DNA of 40,411 nucleotides from an uncultured Campylobacter sp. (GCF_937973075.1 NZ_CALBWL010000039.1:1-40411); one strand, 5' to 3'; counted from the first letter of the stretch, positions 8,675 to 17,825 are shown. A program made the numbers and translations. The notes: a model not told the origin generated them from the sequence alone.

Positions 8675-9478
8675 ATGAAAAAGATTATATTTGCGTTGTT
8701 AATCGCTTCGTGTTCGTTATTTGCTAACTCTTTAGCGCAGATCAAAGAAAAAGGGCTCATTCGTATCGGAATAGACGGCTCACTGCCGCCGCTTAGCGTC
8801 TCTGAGGATGGAAGATATAGCGGTTTTGAAATTTCGCTTATTGAAGAGCTTTCAAAGGAAATTTTCGGCGATAAGGGCGGCAAAATCGAATATGTTGTAA
8901 CTCTAGGCAACGACCGTATCACAGCCGTGCAAGATAACAAGGTCGATTTAGATATCGCAGCCATCACGGTTACGAAAGAGCGCGAGAAGCTAGTGGATTT
9001 TTCAAATCCCTACTTTAGCGTAAATATCGGCGTGCTAACCCGCACCGATGATAATATAAAAACCGTAGACGATTTACAAGATAAAGAAATTTTAGCAGAG
9101 CCTGGCACTACGGCTTTTGATTATTTTAACAAGGAAGGCTTTAAAGTTATCTCATGCGCTAGTTCGAGCGAATGCTTCCGCGCGCTAAAATCCGGTCGCG
9201 GCAGCGGCTATGCGGACGATAATATGGTGGTTTTGGGCTATTCGGTCGTAGATCGCAAGGTAGAGGTAAATATCAAGAATTTAGGCACGACGGACTTTTT
9301 AGCTATCGCGGTGCAAAAAGGCAACGATGACTTGCTAAACGCCTTAAACGACGGGCTTGTTAAGCTCAGCAAAAATGGCTTTTTCAAGAAAATTTTTAAC
9401 GATAGCATAGATCCTTTTTACAAGGGAAAGGCTGAGAAAAAATATTTCTTGCTAGATGATCTTTATAAAATGTTTTAA
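8675..9478 (+). CDS. Amino-acid-type ABC solute-binding protein, paralogue 3 of 4
   Basis: 267 residues, ATG preceded by AAAGGA. Signal peptide MKKIIFALLIASCSLFA, then RIGIDGSLPPLSVSEDG, GFEISLIEEL, TVTKEREKLVDF and GYADDN. The C-x5-C pair (CASSSEC) and the tail EKKYFLLDDLYKMF are conserved. The usual PPFS ligand-loop motif reads PPLS here, losing the aromatic residue that commonly stacks on or near the ligand. It shares long identical stretches with paralogue 2. The 64-base gap from paralogue 2 contains AAATTT words but no clear terminator. Confidence 0.88.
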   Translation: MKKIIFALLIASCSLFANSLAQIKEKGLIRIGIDGSLPPLSVSEDGRYSGFEISLIEELSKEIFGDKGGKIEYVVTLGNDRITAVQDNKVDLDIAAITVTKEREKLVDFSNPYFSVNIGVLTRTDDNIKTVDDLQDKEILAEPGTTAFDYFNKEGFKVISCASSSECFRALKSGRGSGYADDNMVVLGYSVVDRKVEVNIKNLGTTDFLAIAVQKGNDDLLNALNDGLVKLSKNGFFKKIFNDSIDPFYKGKAEKKYFLLDDLYKMF

Positions 9479-9493
9479 TTCAAAGGACGAAAT

Positions 9494-10297
9494 ATGAAAA
9501 AAATTCTACTAAGTATTTTGCTGGGTGCTGGCGCGCTTTGCGCTAATTCCCTAGCAGATATCAAGCAAGCAGGCGAAATTCGCATAGGCTTGCAAGATTC
9601 CCAGCCCCCGTTTAGCTTCGATGATAACGGCACGCTGAAGGGCTTTGAAGTTGATTTGGCAAACGAGCTGGTTAAAAATCTATTCGGCAATAAAAAGATC
9701 AAAATCGACTTTATCGCCGTAGCATCTAAAGATCGCGTCCCCTCACTGGAGCAAAACAAAGTAGATCTCATCGTTTCCAAGCTTACCGTCACAAAAGATC
9801 GCGTTCAGAAAGTCGATTTTTCTTACCCGTATTATTCAGTACAAATCGGCGTGTTAAGCCGTAAGGACGATAATATTTCAAGAATCGATCAGATCGCGCA
9901 TAAAAAAATTCTAAGCGTTAAAGGCACAACTGCCGAGGAGCACTTCAAAAACGCGGGCTATGAGATTGCTACATGTGCCGACGCGAATGAGTGTGTCGCC
10001 AGACTAAAGGCTGGCGAGGGCATAGGCTTTGCCGACGATAATACGGTCGTACTCGGATACGCTAGAAACGATGCCGCGCTTGATGCAAAAATCATCAATC
10101 TCGGCAAGGTAGATTATATCGCCGTTGCCCTATCTAAGGGCAATACCGAGCTACTTGATGCGGTCAACAGCAGCCTGGTAAAAATGTATAAAGCAAAATT
10201 TTTTCACAAGGCTTTTGACGAGGATATCAAGCCATACTACGGCGGCAAGATCGATAAAAAGCACTTCACGCTCGATGAGGTTTATAGCCTGTTTTAG
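9494..10297 (+). CDS. Amino-acid-type ABC solute-binding protein, paralogue 4 of 4
   Basis: 267 residues, 15 bases after paralogue 3, with AAAGGA ahead of ATG. Signal peptide MKKILLSILLGAGALCA. The family 3 elements are RIGLQDSQPPFSFDDNG, GFEVDLANELVKNL, TVTKDRVQKVDF and GFADDN. Here the usual T(P/K)ER box is TKDR, and the C-x5-C pair (CADANEC) is kept. It is the most diverged of the four, closer in its ligand loop to paralogue 1 (QPPFS). The tail is DKKHFTLDEVYSLF. Probably the last gene of the operon. Confidence 0.88.
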   Translation: MKKILLSILLGAGALCANSLADIKQAGEIRIGLQDSQPPFSFDDNGTLKGFEVDLANELVKNLFGNKKIKIDFIAVASKDRVPSLEQNKVDLIVSKLTVTKDRVQKVDFSYPYYSVQIGVLSRKDDNISRIDQIAHKKILSVKGTTAEEHFKNAGYEIATCADANECVARLKAGEGIGFADDNTVVLGYARNDAALDAKIINLGKVDYIAVALSKGNTELLDAVNSSLVKMYKAKFFHKAFDEDIKPYYGGKIDKKHFTLDEVYSLF

Positions 10298-10516
10298 GCT
10301 TAGACGCATTTAAAATTTTAAGGCGCCCTTTGGCGTCCAAACATACGCGCAGCTGCGATATTGATCGCAGCTCGCTTTTGCCGACAAGGCTTCGGCGGCA
10401 TTTATAATTTAAATTCCGTATTTTGCGGGTCTGGTTGCGATATAAAATTTTATGAGATTTTGATATGCAGTTGCGAAAGAGTGTGGCTTCTAAAAGATAG
10501 TCGGTCGCAAGAAATT
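10298..10516. other. Convergent intergenic region after the binding-protein cluster
   Basis: Holds the 3' ends of two convergent transcripts. GGCGCC-CTTT-GGCGTC near 10321-10337 can form a 6-bp stem with one G-U pair next to an AAAATTTTAA word. It is a weak terminator candidate, as no U-run follows directly. A short plus-strand frame here has no ribosome site and overlaps the AraC gene, so it is not taken as a gene. Confidence 0.3.
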
Positions 10517-11473
10517 CTAATCCGAGTAGTAAAATTTTATATCCTTTTTCAGTTGCGTCGGCAGTATATTAAATTTAGTCCTAAAAATTTTAGAAAAATG
10601 CGATAAATTATTGTATCCAACCATTTTAGCGGCTTCACTTACGCTGATTTGATCTACGCTCAATAGCTCTTTTGCAATCTCAAGCCGTTCATTTGTCAGC
10701 ATCGCATAAACACTCGTGCCGAAATATGCTTTAAAATCCCTTTTTAGTGCAAATTCGTTCGTGGCGCAAAGATGAGCGAGCTCTTTAATGCTAGGTGGAT
10801 TTTGCATATTTTCGAGTAACATTTTCTTTGCTTTTTGAACTGTTTTTATGCGATTTTCATCAAGACTAAGCACATTTTCGGGCTCATTAAATTTATGAAA
10901 ACTTCTATAAAGCATCTCTAAAATTTTACTTTCCATAAAAATTTCGCGCATTTTGCCGTCGTATATTGTGACATTTTCGAGCTCTTTGAGGATAATATTT
11001 TGCACGGCGCTTGTTTTAAATTTCTTCATGCAAACGGCTTGATCTAAATTCAAATTTTTTAAAATTCCCAGCTCATTTGCAAAAGCGGTGCTAAGCGCTA
11101 TGCAGGAGCTTTTATAGTGTTTATTTTCAAGCTCGTGAACGCCACGCAATTTGCTTTGCATAGTTCCGAGCCAAAACTCACCTTTATTCAAAACGAATTG
11201 ATCTTTATCCGATCTGAAGCAGATAGGATTTTCGCCAGTATTGAAAAATAAAAATGAATAGCGGCTGCCCCGTTCGTGGCGATGCAAAAGGAAATCTCTG
11301 CAAATTATATCGCTGCTATAATATCCTATCTCTCCGCCCGTATAAAAAGAGCTAAAGTCGAATTTTATACTTTCGCTTTCAAGCTCGGTTTTGTTATACC
11401 CACATTGCTTAGACGGCTCAATGTCGTTAGATATTTTTTGCAAAAAATCATCTAAACTTATCTCCTTGCTCAT
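10517..11473 (-). CDS. AraC-family transcriptional regulator
   Basis: A 318-residue regulator. ATG at 11473 follows AGGGATAAG. The N-terminal two thirds is a ligand-sensing region without a close recognisable family. The C-terminal 100 residues form the two helix-turn-helix AraC domain: PSIKELAHLCATNEFALKRDFKAYFG and then ISVSEAAKMVGYNNLSHFSKIFR with the conserved hydrophobic and Phe residues of that domain. It is transcribed divergently from a TonB-dependent receptor and its partner PepSY protein across a 109-base gap. That is the usual layout for PchR/AlcR-like activators which sense a siderophore in the cytoplasm and switch on its receptor. This role is inferred from context. Confidence 0.85.
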   Translation of the reverse strand: MSKEISLDDFLQKISNDIEPSKQCGYNKTELESESIKFDFSSFYTGGEIGYYSSDIICRDFLLHRHERGSRYSFLFFNTGENPICFRSDKDQFVLNKGEFWLGTMQSKLRGVHELENKHYKSSCIALSTAFANELGILKNLNLDQAVCMKKFKTSAVQNIILKELENVTIYDGKMREIFMESKILEMLYRSFHKFNEPENVLSLDENRIKTVQKAKKMLLENMQNPPSIKELAHLCATNEFALKRDFKAYFGTSVYAMLTNERLEIAKELLSVDQISVSEAAKMVGYNNLSHFSKIFRTKFNILPTQLKKDIKFYYSD

Positions 11474-11522
11474 CTTATCCCTTTAGCGTTTAAAATAATC
11501 CCTCTACCGTTTAGTATTTCTT

Positions 11523-11543
11523 GATAATGCATATCTTATTATA
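11523..11543. promoter_or_regulatory. Candidate iron-type operator between AraC regulator and TonB receptor
   Basis: The stretch ATAATGCATATCTTATTAT at 11524-11542 has 5-bp outer arms (ATAAT/ATTAT) and contains GATAAT and CTTATT hexamers resembling parts of a Fur box. It lies about 40 bases before the receptor start and about 50 before the regulator start, so one protein bound here could affect both. It matches the Fur consensus only in part; an AraC site is equally possible. Confidence 0.35.
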
Positions 11544-11582
11544 GTAAAATGAGTTTAAATTTTAATAAGAAAAGGGGCGTTT

Positions 11583-13553
11583 GTGCGCGTAATATATAAA
11601 TTATCGCTGATCACTGCTATAGCGACAGCCGGGACATCGAGCGAGTTAGAAAAACAAGGCAAAAGCGTAAATTTGGGTGAAATTACCGTAGTCAGTGCTA
11701 CGGGCTATCGGCAAAATATCCAAGACGCACCCGCTTCTATCTCCGTTCTTACGCAAAAAGAGATACAAAAACGTAACTATCAAGATATCTCTGCAATGGT
11801 AGAGGATTTGCCGAGTGCCTTTACCGCAACGCTAGGTGCTGCATCTAGAAAAGGCATAAGCCTAAGAGGCCTATCTCAAAAATATACAAAAATTTTAATC
11901 GACGGCAAGCCCGCAACCAGCGATAGTGCTTATAAAGGATTAAGAAGTATTGGTAGCAGTCAGAATTTCTTGCCTCCCGCAAATGCGATAGAGCGTATAG
12001 AGGTCGTCCGCGGTCCTATGAGCTCGCTTTACGGCAGCGACGCTATGGGCGGAGTAATAAATATCATCACCAAGGGCTTTTCAAATGAGCTTAGCGGTAA
12101 TGTAAACGGATACTATACTTTCGCTAAAAAATCGCAAATAAAAGGTGATTATCAAACGGGTTTTTATCTAAACGGGGCTATCGTTCCGGACGTGCTAGGT
12201 ATCGCACTTTACGGCAGATTTTTTGAAAAGATAGAGGACAAAGAGCCTTATGCGAATAGAAATAATGAAGAGACGAATATGGGCGCAAAACTGATGTATA
12301 ACGTAACGCAAAACGATGAGGTAGCGCTTGATTATCGTAAAGTAAATAATAAATTTAGGCGTACATACGGGCGTACGCGAACAACCTCGGGAGGCAATAA
12401 CGATATTGCGAAAGAGGATATGAAAGGCTACACCGCAAGCCTGTCTCATCAGGGAAAATACGATAAGTTTATGATAGATAGCTACGCAAATTACGATAGC
12501 ATGAAAGAAAGCGGCGCCCAGGATCTGCGTCTTAGAACGACTACGCTAAATTCTAAAGGCTCATATTTTTTCGATTCAAATGCTTTGAGTTTGGGTGTGC
12601 AATACCGAAGCGAGAGATTAAACGAAGCCGCTACTACCGCAGATGAGGCAAATGTCAAAAGATGGGATTATTCGATCTACGGCGAGGATGATTTTTATCT
12701 AACTGATGATTTAACGCTAACCGGTGGAATCAGATATAACCGCGATAAAGACTACGGCGGCCATATATCGCCGCGCGCTTATGCCGTTTATCGTTTAAAC
12801 GAAAGCTTTTCTATTAAAGGCGGCGTTTCGACGGGATATTCAACTCCGGATATTAAGCAGCGTAGTGAGGGCCTTGCCCTGCCGTTCGCAGGAGGTCAGG
12901 GAGCGCAGATCGGCAGAAGCTCTTTAAAGCCTGAAAGCAGCATAAGCTACGAAGGCGGGTTTTCTTACGACGATAACGATAAATTTAACTTTAGCGCTAC
13001 TGCGTTTTATACCGAAATCAAAGATGGAATTTCTACCAAATTGATTTGCCGCCCAAGACCAGGAAATCCTTGTGTGCATAACGGCAAAACTTATAGGCGC
13101 GGTATTTGGGACACTATAAATGTCGGAGAAGCCGAGGTTAGGGGTCTAGAGCTAAGTAGCGATTATCAAATTTTAGATAATTTGAAGCTGCATGCAAACT
13201 ATGCCTATACGAAATCCGAGCAAAAAACGGGTAACGAGAAGGGCAAAACCTTAAATAATTTTCCAATCCATTCGGTAAAGCTAGGATTTGATTACGATGT
13301 AAGTTCCAAGCTAAACTTATGGTCGCAAATAAATTATTATAGTAGGACGCGCGATAGCCTAAGCTACGATGAGGATATCCGCTCATACACGCTTTTTGAT
13401 CTGGGCGCGAGCTATAAGCTCACAAAAGACGCAAGTTTAAATTTTACGCTTTATAACATATTCAACGAATTCGTACTAACGCGCTCGGGAAATTATCAAA
13501 TGATGGTCGTAGACGGGATGAAGGCGCAGGTTGGATTTAACGTAAACTTTTAA
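11583..13553 (+). CDS. TonB-dependent outer-membrane receptor, likely siderophore
   Basis: 656 residues from a GTG start (AAAGGGGCG upstream; no in-frame ATG nearby). A short signal sequence is followed by a TonB box (EITVVSA, residues 33-39). The plug domain (about 45-170) contains APASISVLTQKEIQ, RGLSQKYTKILIDGK, RIEVVRGPMSSLYGSDAMGG and VINIITKG, all canonical. A 22-strand barrel follows, ending VGFNVNF with the terminal aromatic needed for assembly. The extracellular part includes a CRPRPGNPC loop. It resembles the catecholate or IrgA/CirA-like receptors, but the ligand cannot be named from sequence. It lies divergent to an AraC regulator and 49 bases ahead of a PepSY membrane protein, consistent with a ferric-siderophore uptake and release module. 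Confidence 0.87.
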   Translation: MRVIYKLSLITAIATAGTSSELEKQGKSVNLGEITVVSATGYRQNIQDAPASISVLTQKEIQKRNYQDISAMVEDLPSAFTATLGAASRKGISLRGLSQKYTKILIDGKPATSDSAYKGLRSIGSSQNFLPPANAIERIEVVRGPMSSLYGSDAMGGVINIITKGFSNELSGNVNGYYTFAKKSQIKGDYQTGFYLNGAIVPDVLGIALYGRFFEKIEDKEPYANRNNEETNMGAKLMYNVTQNDEVALDYRKVNNKFRRTYGRTRTTSGGNNDIAKEDMKGYTASLSHQGKYDKFMIDSYANYDSMKESGAQDLRLRTTTLNSKGSYFFDSNALSLGVQYRSERLNEAATTADEANVKRWDYSIYGEDDFYLTDDLTLTGGIRYNRDKDYGGHISPRAYAVYRLNESFSIKGGVSTGYSTPDIKQRSEGLALPFAGGQGAQIGRSSLKPESSISYEGGFSYDDNDKFNFSATAFYTEIKDGISTKLICRPRPGNPCVHNGKTYRRGIWDTINVGEAEVRGLELSSDYQILDNLKLHANYAYTKSEQKTGNEKGKTLNNFPIHSVKLGFDYDVSSKLNLWSQINYYSRTRDSLSYDEDIRSYTLFDLGASYKLTKDASLNFTLYNIFNEFVLTRSGNYQMMVVDGMKAQVGFNVNF

Positions 13554-13602
13554 ATTTGCGGCGCATAAATTTCGTCCGCGGATTTAAAATTTAAGGAAAT
13601 TA

Positions 13603-14748
13603 ATGGCGATTTTAAAAAGGAAAAAATTTTGGTTAAACGTCCATCTTGTTTTGACGCTTATATGCTGCGTGCCGATCTTAATCGTAGCCCTTAGCGGCGC
13701 TATTATCTCGTATCATGATGAGATTATAGATGCGTTAAATCAAAGCAAATCTTTCTTGAGCTCGAGCGAAAAAGACGCTCTTAAGCCCGCCAAAATTTTA
13801 AATATTTTCAGAAAAGCTAGGCCCGGTTTTACGCTCAGTTATTATAGGATTCCTCAAAACAAAAACGAAGCGATTAGGCTTTCCGGCACAGATTCTGGCG
13901 GCGAGTTTAAATCATATTTTATAGATCCTTATAGCGGCGAAATTACTTCGGAAAACATAGGTGATACGTTTATCGGCGTAATGCTAAACCTACATACCAA
14001 TCTGGGATTTGGGCTAAGCAAAAACGAAACTCTGCGGCTGATAGGCAAAAATATCGTGGCGCTTAGCACGGTTATATTTATTTTGGTCTTAATTTCAGGC
14101 GCGGTGATTTATTATCCTAGCTTTAGAGGGAAAATTTTACGCGCATTTAGGATAAATTTTAAAGCGAGAGGTTTTGCGTTTTTATATAGCTTGCATGGCG
14201 CGGTCGGAGTTTTGCTGCTGCCTATTTTGCTTACGATAAGCGCTAGCGGGCTTTATTGGTCGTATGATTGGATAGCCAAAATCACTAACAGAGCGCTAGG
14301 CGAAAAGGAAATTTTTAGAAAAACGAGTTTTACCGAAGTGCGAGGATTTTCGCTCGAGGATGAAGATAAAATTTTAAATTTGCAGACGGCAATTGATATT
14401 TTTAAGCGTGAACGCGGTGAAAACTACGAATTCTTTAACATCATCGCTCAAAAAGATGGAGAAAATTTTATGATCTTTTATTTCGATAAAGGCGAAGAGG
14501 GCGAAGAGCATATGAACACGATGAGCGTAAACGTTAAAAAGGGCATCTTGCGGCATACTCGCTATGATGATGCGAAAAGCACCATGCCGCGCCCTTTTGC
14601 TATACATAAAGCCGTTTTGAGCGTGCATTCGGGCTATATCTTCGGCGAGGCGGGTAAGTTCTTATTCTGCGTAGCGGCGATTTCTGTGTTATTTTTTATA
14701 GTTACGGGATTTTGGATGAGCATAAAAAGAATTTGCAAGAAAAGATAA
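13603..14748 (+). CDS. PepSY-associated transmembrane protein
   Basis: A 381-residue inner-membrane protein, with AAGGAA ahead of ATG. Hydrophobic segments lie near residues 12-34, 143-170, 195-220 and 350-372. The large loops between them carry PepSY-like motifs (YFIDPYSGEI and MSVNVKKGIL). Histidines line the helices (LNVHLVLTL, MLNLHTNLGFG, LHGAVGVLLL, IHKAVLSVHSGYIFG), as in PiuB/FoxB-type proteins proposed to bind heme and reduce imported ferric siderophores. The gene follows the TonB receptor by 49 bases and is probably cotranscribed, which supports that role. The activity itself is inferred. Confidence 0.83.
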   Translation: MAILKRKKFWLNVHLVLTLICCVPILIVALSGAIISYHDEIIDALNQSKSFLSSSEKDALKPAKILNIFRKARPGFTLSYYRIPQNKNEAIRLSGTDSGGEFKSYFIDPYSGEITSENIGDTFIGVMLNLHTNLGFGLSKNETLRLIGKNIVALSTVIFILVLISGAVIYYPSFRGKILRAFRINFKARGFAFLYSLHGAVGVLLLPILLTISASGLYWSYDWIAKITNRALGEKEIFRKTSFTEVRGFSLEDEDKILNLQTAIDIFKRERGENYEFFNIIAQKDGENFMIFYFDKGEEGEEHMNTMSVNVKKGILRHTRYDDAKSTMPRPFAIHKAVLSVHSGYIFGEAGKFLFCVAAISVLFFIVTGFWMSIKRICKKR

Positions 14749-14936
14749 ATCTATGAATTCAAAGCGGAGAGATGGCTTATTCGCGGCGTAAATTTAAAAT
14801 TTTATCCTAAGCAGTATCGCTTCTTTTCAGCTAATAAATTTTATGTGTAGCGCTTTGAAATACTATGTGCAGAGTCTTTGTGAGCCTTGCGCCGCATCTT
14901 GATCTTATTAAATTTGCTTCGGCGTTTTAACTGCAT

Positions 14937-15869
14937 TCATTTACCGCTCATAAAATCCCTAATATTTTGCGCGATCATCTTTATCAGCCGTTTGCGGGCC
15001 TCTATGCTCGCCCATGCGATGTGAGGCGTGATGATGACGTTGCGGCGATTTTTCACGCGCAAAAGCGGATGATCCGCCCTCATCGGCTCTGTTTGCAGCA
15101 CGTCAAGCGCCGTACGCAGGCCTCGTTCGTCCACGGCGCGAGCCAGCGCGTCCTCATCCACGATGCCGCCGCGGCCGAAATTCATCAAGATCGCCCCATC
15201 TTTCATCTTCGCAAGCTCCGCTTCGCCGATCAATCCCGCCGTTTTTTGATTTAGCGGGGCATGGATCGAGATGATGTCGCATGCCCTCAAAAGCGCGTCC
15301 AGGCTCACTCTGGCGAACTCGCCGTTATCGTTTGCGCCGCTGGTGGAGTAGTATCTCACGTTCGCGCCGAACGCGGCGGCGATACGGGCGACCTTTACGC
15401 CGATCTGTCCAAGCCCGATGACGCCGAATTCTTTGCCGTAAATTTCGCTGATGGGCGCGTCAATGTGAGTAAAAATTTCGCTCTCGCACCATTTGCCGCT
15501 GCTGCCGTAATCCGCGTAATATCCGAGCGCGTTGGTCAGCGCAAACAGCGACGCGAAGGTCTGCTGCACGACGCTGTTCGTCGAATAGCCCGCCACGTTC
15601 TTTACCGCGATGCCGCGAGCTTGCGCGGCCTGCATGTCGACGTTATTTGTGCCAGTGGCGCTGACGCAGATCAGCTTAAGCACGGTTTGCGCCATGATCT
15701 GATCCGTGATTAGGACTTTGTTGGTTATGACGACATCGGCGCCGGCTAGGCGCTGCGCGGTTTGCGCGGGCTCGGTCATCTCGTAGCTTTCAAACTCGCC
15801 CAAGCCCGCGATCTCGCTAAGATCGGCATCGCTTCCCAGCGTCGCGGCATCCAAACATACGATTTTCAT
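14937..15869 (-). CDS. D-2-hydroxyacid dehydrogenase (NAD-dependent)
   Basis: 310 residues, full length for the family. The nucleotide-binding fold has GLGQIG at 152-157. The catalytic triad is present: Arg233 in NFGRGGIVDE, Glu261 in QTEPM and His283 in TPHIAW. The N-terminal substrate domain contains the VSATGTNNVD segment and the NVAGYSTNSV hinge. The enzyme reduces a 2-keto acid to a D-2-hydroxyacid with NAD(P)H, as in hydroxypyruvate/glycerate or lactate dehydrogenases; the physiological substrate is not determined. With the ATP-grasp gene and lipoprotein gene on the same strand, the order matches C. jejuni Cj0373-Cj0371 as I recall it, though here gaps separate the genes. Confidence 0.9.
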   Translation of the reverse strand: MKIVCLDAATLGSDADLSEIAGLGEFESYEMTEPAQTAQRLAGADVVITNKVLITDQIMAQTVLKLICVSATGTNNVDMQAAQARGIAVKNVAGYSTNSVVQQTFASLFALTNALGYYADYGSSGKWCESEIFTHIDAPISEIYGKEFGVIGLGQIGVKVARIAAAFGANVRYYSTSGANDNGEFARVSLDALLRACDIISIHAPLNQKTAGLIGEAELAKMKDGAILMNFGRGGIVDEDALARAVDERGLRTALDVLQTEPMRADHPLLRVKNRRNVIITPHIAWASIEARKRLIKMIAQNIRDFMSGK

Positions 15870-16295
15870 ATTTTTCCCTTTGCGTTTTAAAATTTTAAGC
15901 CGCAGCCGCGCGGAGCGTTAAATTTCAGAATTCTAATACGCATCGAAGCAAGCGGTAAATTTTACCGCCGCTGAAACCTGCGTCTAAATTTTAAAATTCT
16001 AATTTGCACCGAAGCGAGAGATAAATTTTTGCCGCTCGCGTTTAAATTTTAAAATTTCGCTCGCGCAAATCTTGCTCTGCGCGGAATTTTAGTTCACGTG
16101 AATTTGAGCTGCGCGGAATTTTATCCGCGCAGAATTCCGGTCGCGACGCTACGTTAAATTTTACCGTAGCCTCCTAGCGGTAAATTTCGCCGCCGCCAGC
16201 GATAAAATTTACCGCCGGCAGAGCCTTGCCGCCAAAACCATCGCCAAAATACTCCGCCCTAAAATTCTTTAAATTTTATAAAATTTGACGCGCTG
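15870..16295. repeat. Intergenic region with direct and inverted AT-rich repeats
   Basis: No gene seen. Two imperfect copies of a unit of about 40 bases begin at 15931 and 15997 (TTCTAAT, GCA-CGAAGC, then TAAATTTT and CCGC). The near-palindrome GCGGTAAATTTTACCGC lies at 15952-15968, and degenerate versions (GGTAAATTTCGCC, GATAAAATTTACCGCC) recur up to about 16215. AAATTTTAAAATTT words fill the rest. A mixture of hairpins and relics of short repeats is the simplest reading. Confidence 0.55.
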
Positions 16296-17480
16296 CTACT
16301 TCGCGTCCTCGATGTAGTGCCCCACAAATTTTGAGAGATTATCAAGTATCTCGCCGCCCTTGCGGAAGCCCAGCGCGCAGCCTTCGTATGCGAAAAACAC
16401 CCCCGCTTGGTAGCTCTGGGCGCGCTCGTCTTTGTTTAGCTCGTAAAATTCCTGATATAAAAATTTCTGATTTCCGTATTCGCCGCCGTTTTCCTCTATC
16501 TTTCTACCGTCAGCGTCGAAAATCGCCACATTCGCCCCCTCGCGCGCCAAAAACGGCTTTTTGATCATCTTTTTACCGATGATCGGCGAAAAGGAGCTTT
16601 GCAGCAGCAGCGGGTGGTTCGGATACAGATCCCACAGGATTTTCATAATCCCCTTGCTTTGGAAAAGCAGCGTGTATGCGGGGTTTAGGATGATCGCCTT
16701 TTGGTTTTGCACGATGTTTTTTAAGATGAGCGCGAGCTCGCCCTCCTCGATCGCGATCGCCTCCCAAGGGATGAGCTTGAACCAATACTCGTAGTTTTCG
16801 CCCTCAAAAAACACCCCCTCTTCGTCGTTAAATTCCACCTCGTCCACGTAGGCAAAGCGCGTCTTAAAGCCCGCATCCTCCGCGGTCTGCTGCAAAAGTT
16901 TCGTCGTCTTTTCATCCTCGACGTTGCCCGCGACGCTGCTAAATAGAATTTTCCACCCCTCGTAAAATTTGGAAAAGTCCTCGAGCTCGCCGTCAAGCAC
17001 CACGAGCCGCTTGAAATTATCGCGCAGCGCGTCGTAAAGGTCGTTGAACTGGCTCGCCTCGTCCATGCCGTTTTCTTTGAGCATCGCCCACTGGATGATC
17101 GCCGTCTCAAACACCGCCGTAGGCGTGTCGGCGTTAAATTCTATCAGCTTGATCGGCTTGCCGTCCAGCCCGCCTGCGAAATCGAAGCGCCCGTATAGGT
17201 GCCAGTGCACCTCGTTTTCCCAGCTTTGCTTGATTAGATCGACGAGGTTGAAGGGGATGCCGAGCTCGTGGAAGAGGTTGTTGTCGATGACATGCTGCGC
17301 AGCCGCGACAAACATCTCATATAGCTCGTTCGCCGCTTCGTAATACGCATCCGCCTCCGCAGCGCTCACGCGCACGATCTCGTCGCTGACGTAAGGGGTC
17401 TCGTCTGCGTCCGTGTGCCAGTAAAAGCCGAGCTTTTCGAGATATTCGTTGCTTAACGGCGTTATCTTTTTTAGTTGCAT
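16296..17480 (-). CDS. Glutathionylspermidine synthase-like ATP-grasp protein (YgiC-like)
   Basis: 394 residues with AAGGAT before ATG. It matches the synthetase half of glutathionylspermidine synthase and the stand-alone YgiC/YjfC group. Visible elements include WHLYGRFDFAGG, LIEFNADTPTAVFET with the acidic and Asn residues that coordinate Mg-ATP and substrate, and KKPFLAREGANVAIFD, the ATP-grasp lysine/glutamate region. These proteins carry no amidase domain. They probably ligate an amine to a carboxylate of a peptide, but their real product is not established and need not be glutathionylspermidine, as Campylobacter is not known for glutathione. Cj0372 of C. jejuni is the likely orthologue (from memory). 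Same strand as the D-2-hydroxyacid dehydrogenase. Confidence 0.83.
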   Translation of the reverse strand: MQLKKITPLSNEYLEKLGFYWHTDADETPYVSDEIVRVSAAEADAYYEAANELYEMFVAAAQHVIDNNLFHELGIPFNLVDLIKQSWENEVHWHLYGRFDFAGGLDGKPIKLIEFNADTPTAVFETAIIQWAMLKENGMDEASQFNDLYDALRDNFKRLVVLDGELEDFSKFYEGWKILFSSVAGNVEDEKTTKLLQQTAEDAGFKTRFAYVDEVEFNDEEGVFFEGENYEYWFKLIPWEAIAIEEGELALILKNIVQNQKAIILNPAYTLLFQSKGIMKILWDLYPNHPLLLQSSFSPIIGKKMIKKPFLAREGANVAIFDADGRKIEENGGEYGNQKFLYQEFYELNKDERAQSYQAGVFFAYEGCALGFRKGGEILDNLSKFVGHYIEDAK

Positions 17481-17825
17481 TTTTATCCTTTTTTTAAAAT
17501 TTTAACTCATTTGCGCCGCGATCTTCGCGGCTTTTGCTGGTTTTGATACGCATACGGCTTCGCGTAAATTTAAAGCGCGCACGGCAAAATTTAATTAGCG
17601 TAGATCATGCGTAAATTTAAGCTGCGCGAGATGTGCGGCTAAATTTAAACGGCGCGCTTGCGCGGTGTGGACCGGGCGCGGCAGAAGCGATGAAATTTAG
17701 TCAAGCTTCATCGCGCGTTTTTGAAAAATCGACGTCAAATCAATGCTAAATTTCACGCAAATTTTAAACTCTACGCTCCAAATTTAAACTCGCCGCGTAA
17801 AGTCGCCGCATATTTCAAAGCGCGT
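17481..17825. other. Intergenic region, AAATTT-rich
   Basis: No gene supported. It carries repeated AAATTTAAA words with short GCGC blocks, and the ribosome site of the gene to its left (AAGGAT near 17484-17490). A weak dyad GATGAAATTTAG-TCAAGC-TTCATC lies near 17689-17713. Nothing else stands out. Confidence 0.4.

Noticed and set aside
10361..10606. Plus-strand frame of 81 codons after the binding-protein cluster
   Set aside because: It has no ribosome site, overlaps the 3' end of the AraC gene and lacks protein-like organisation.
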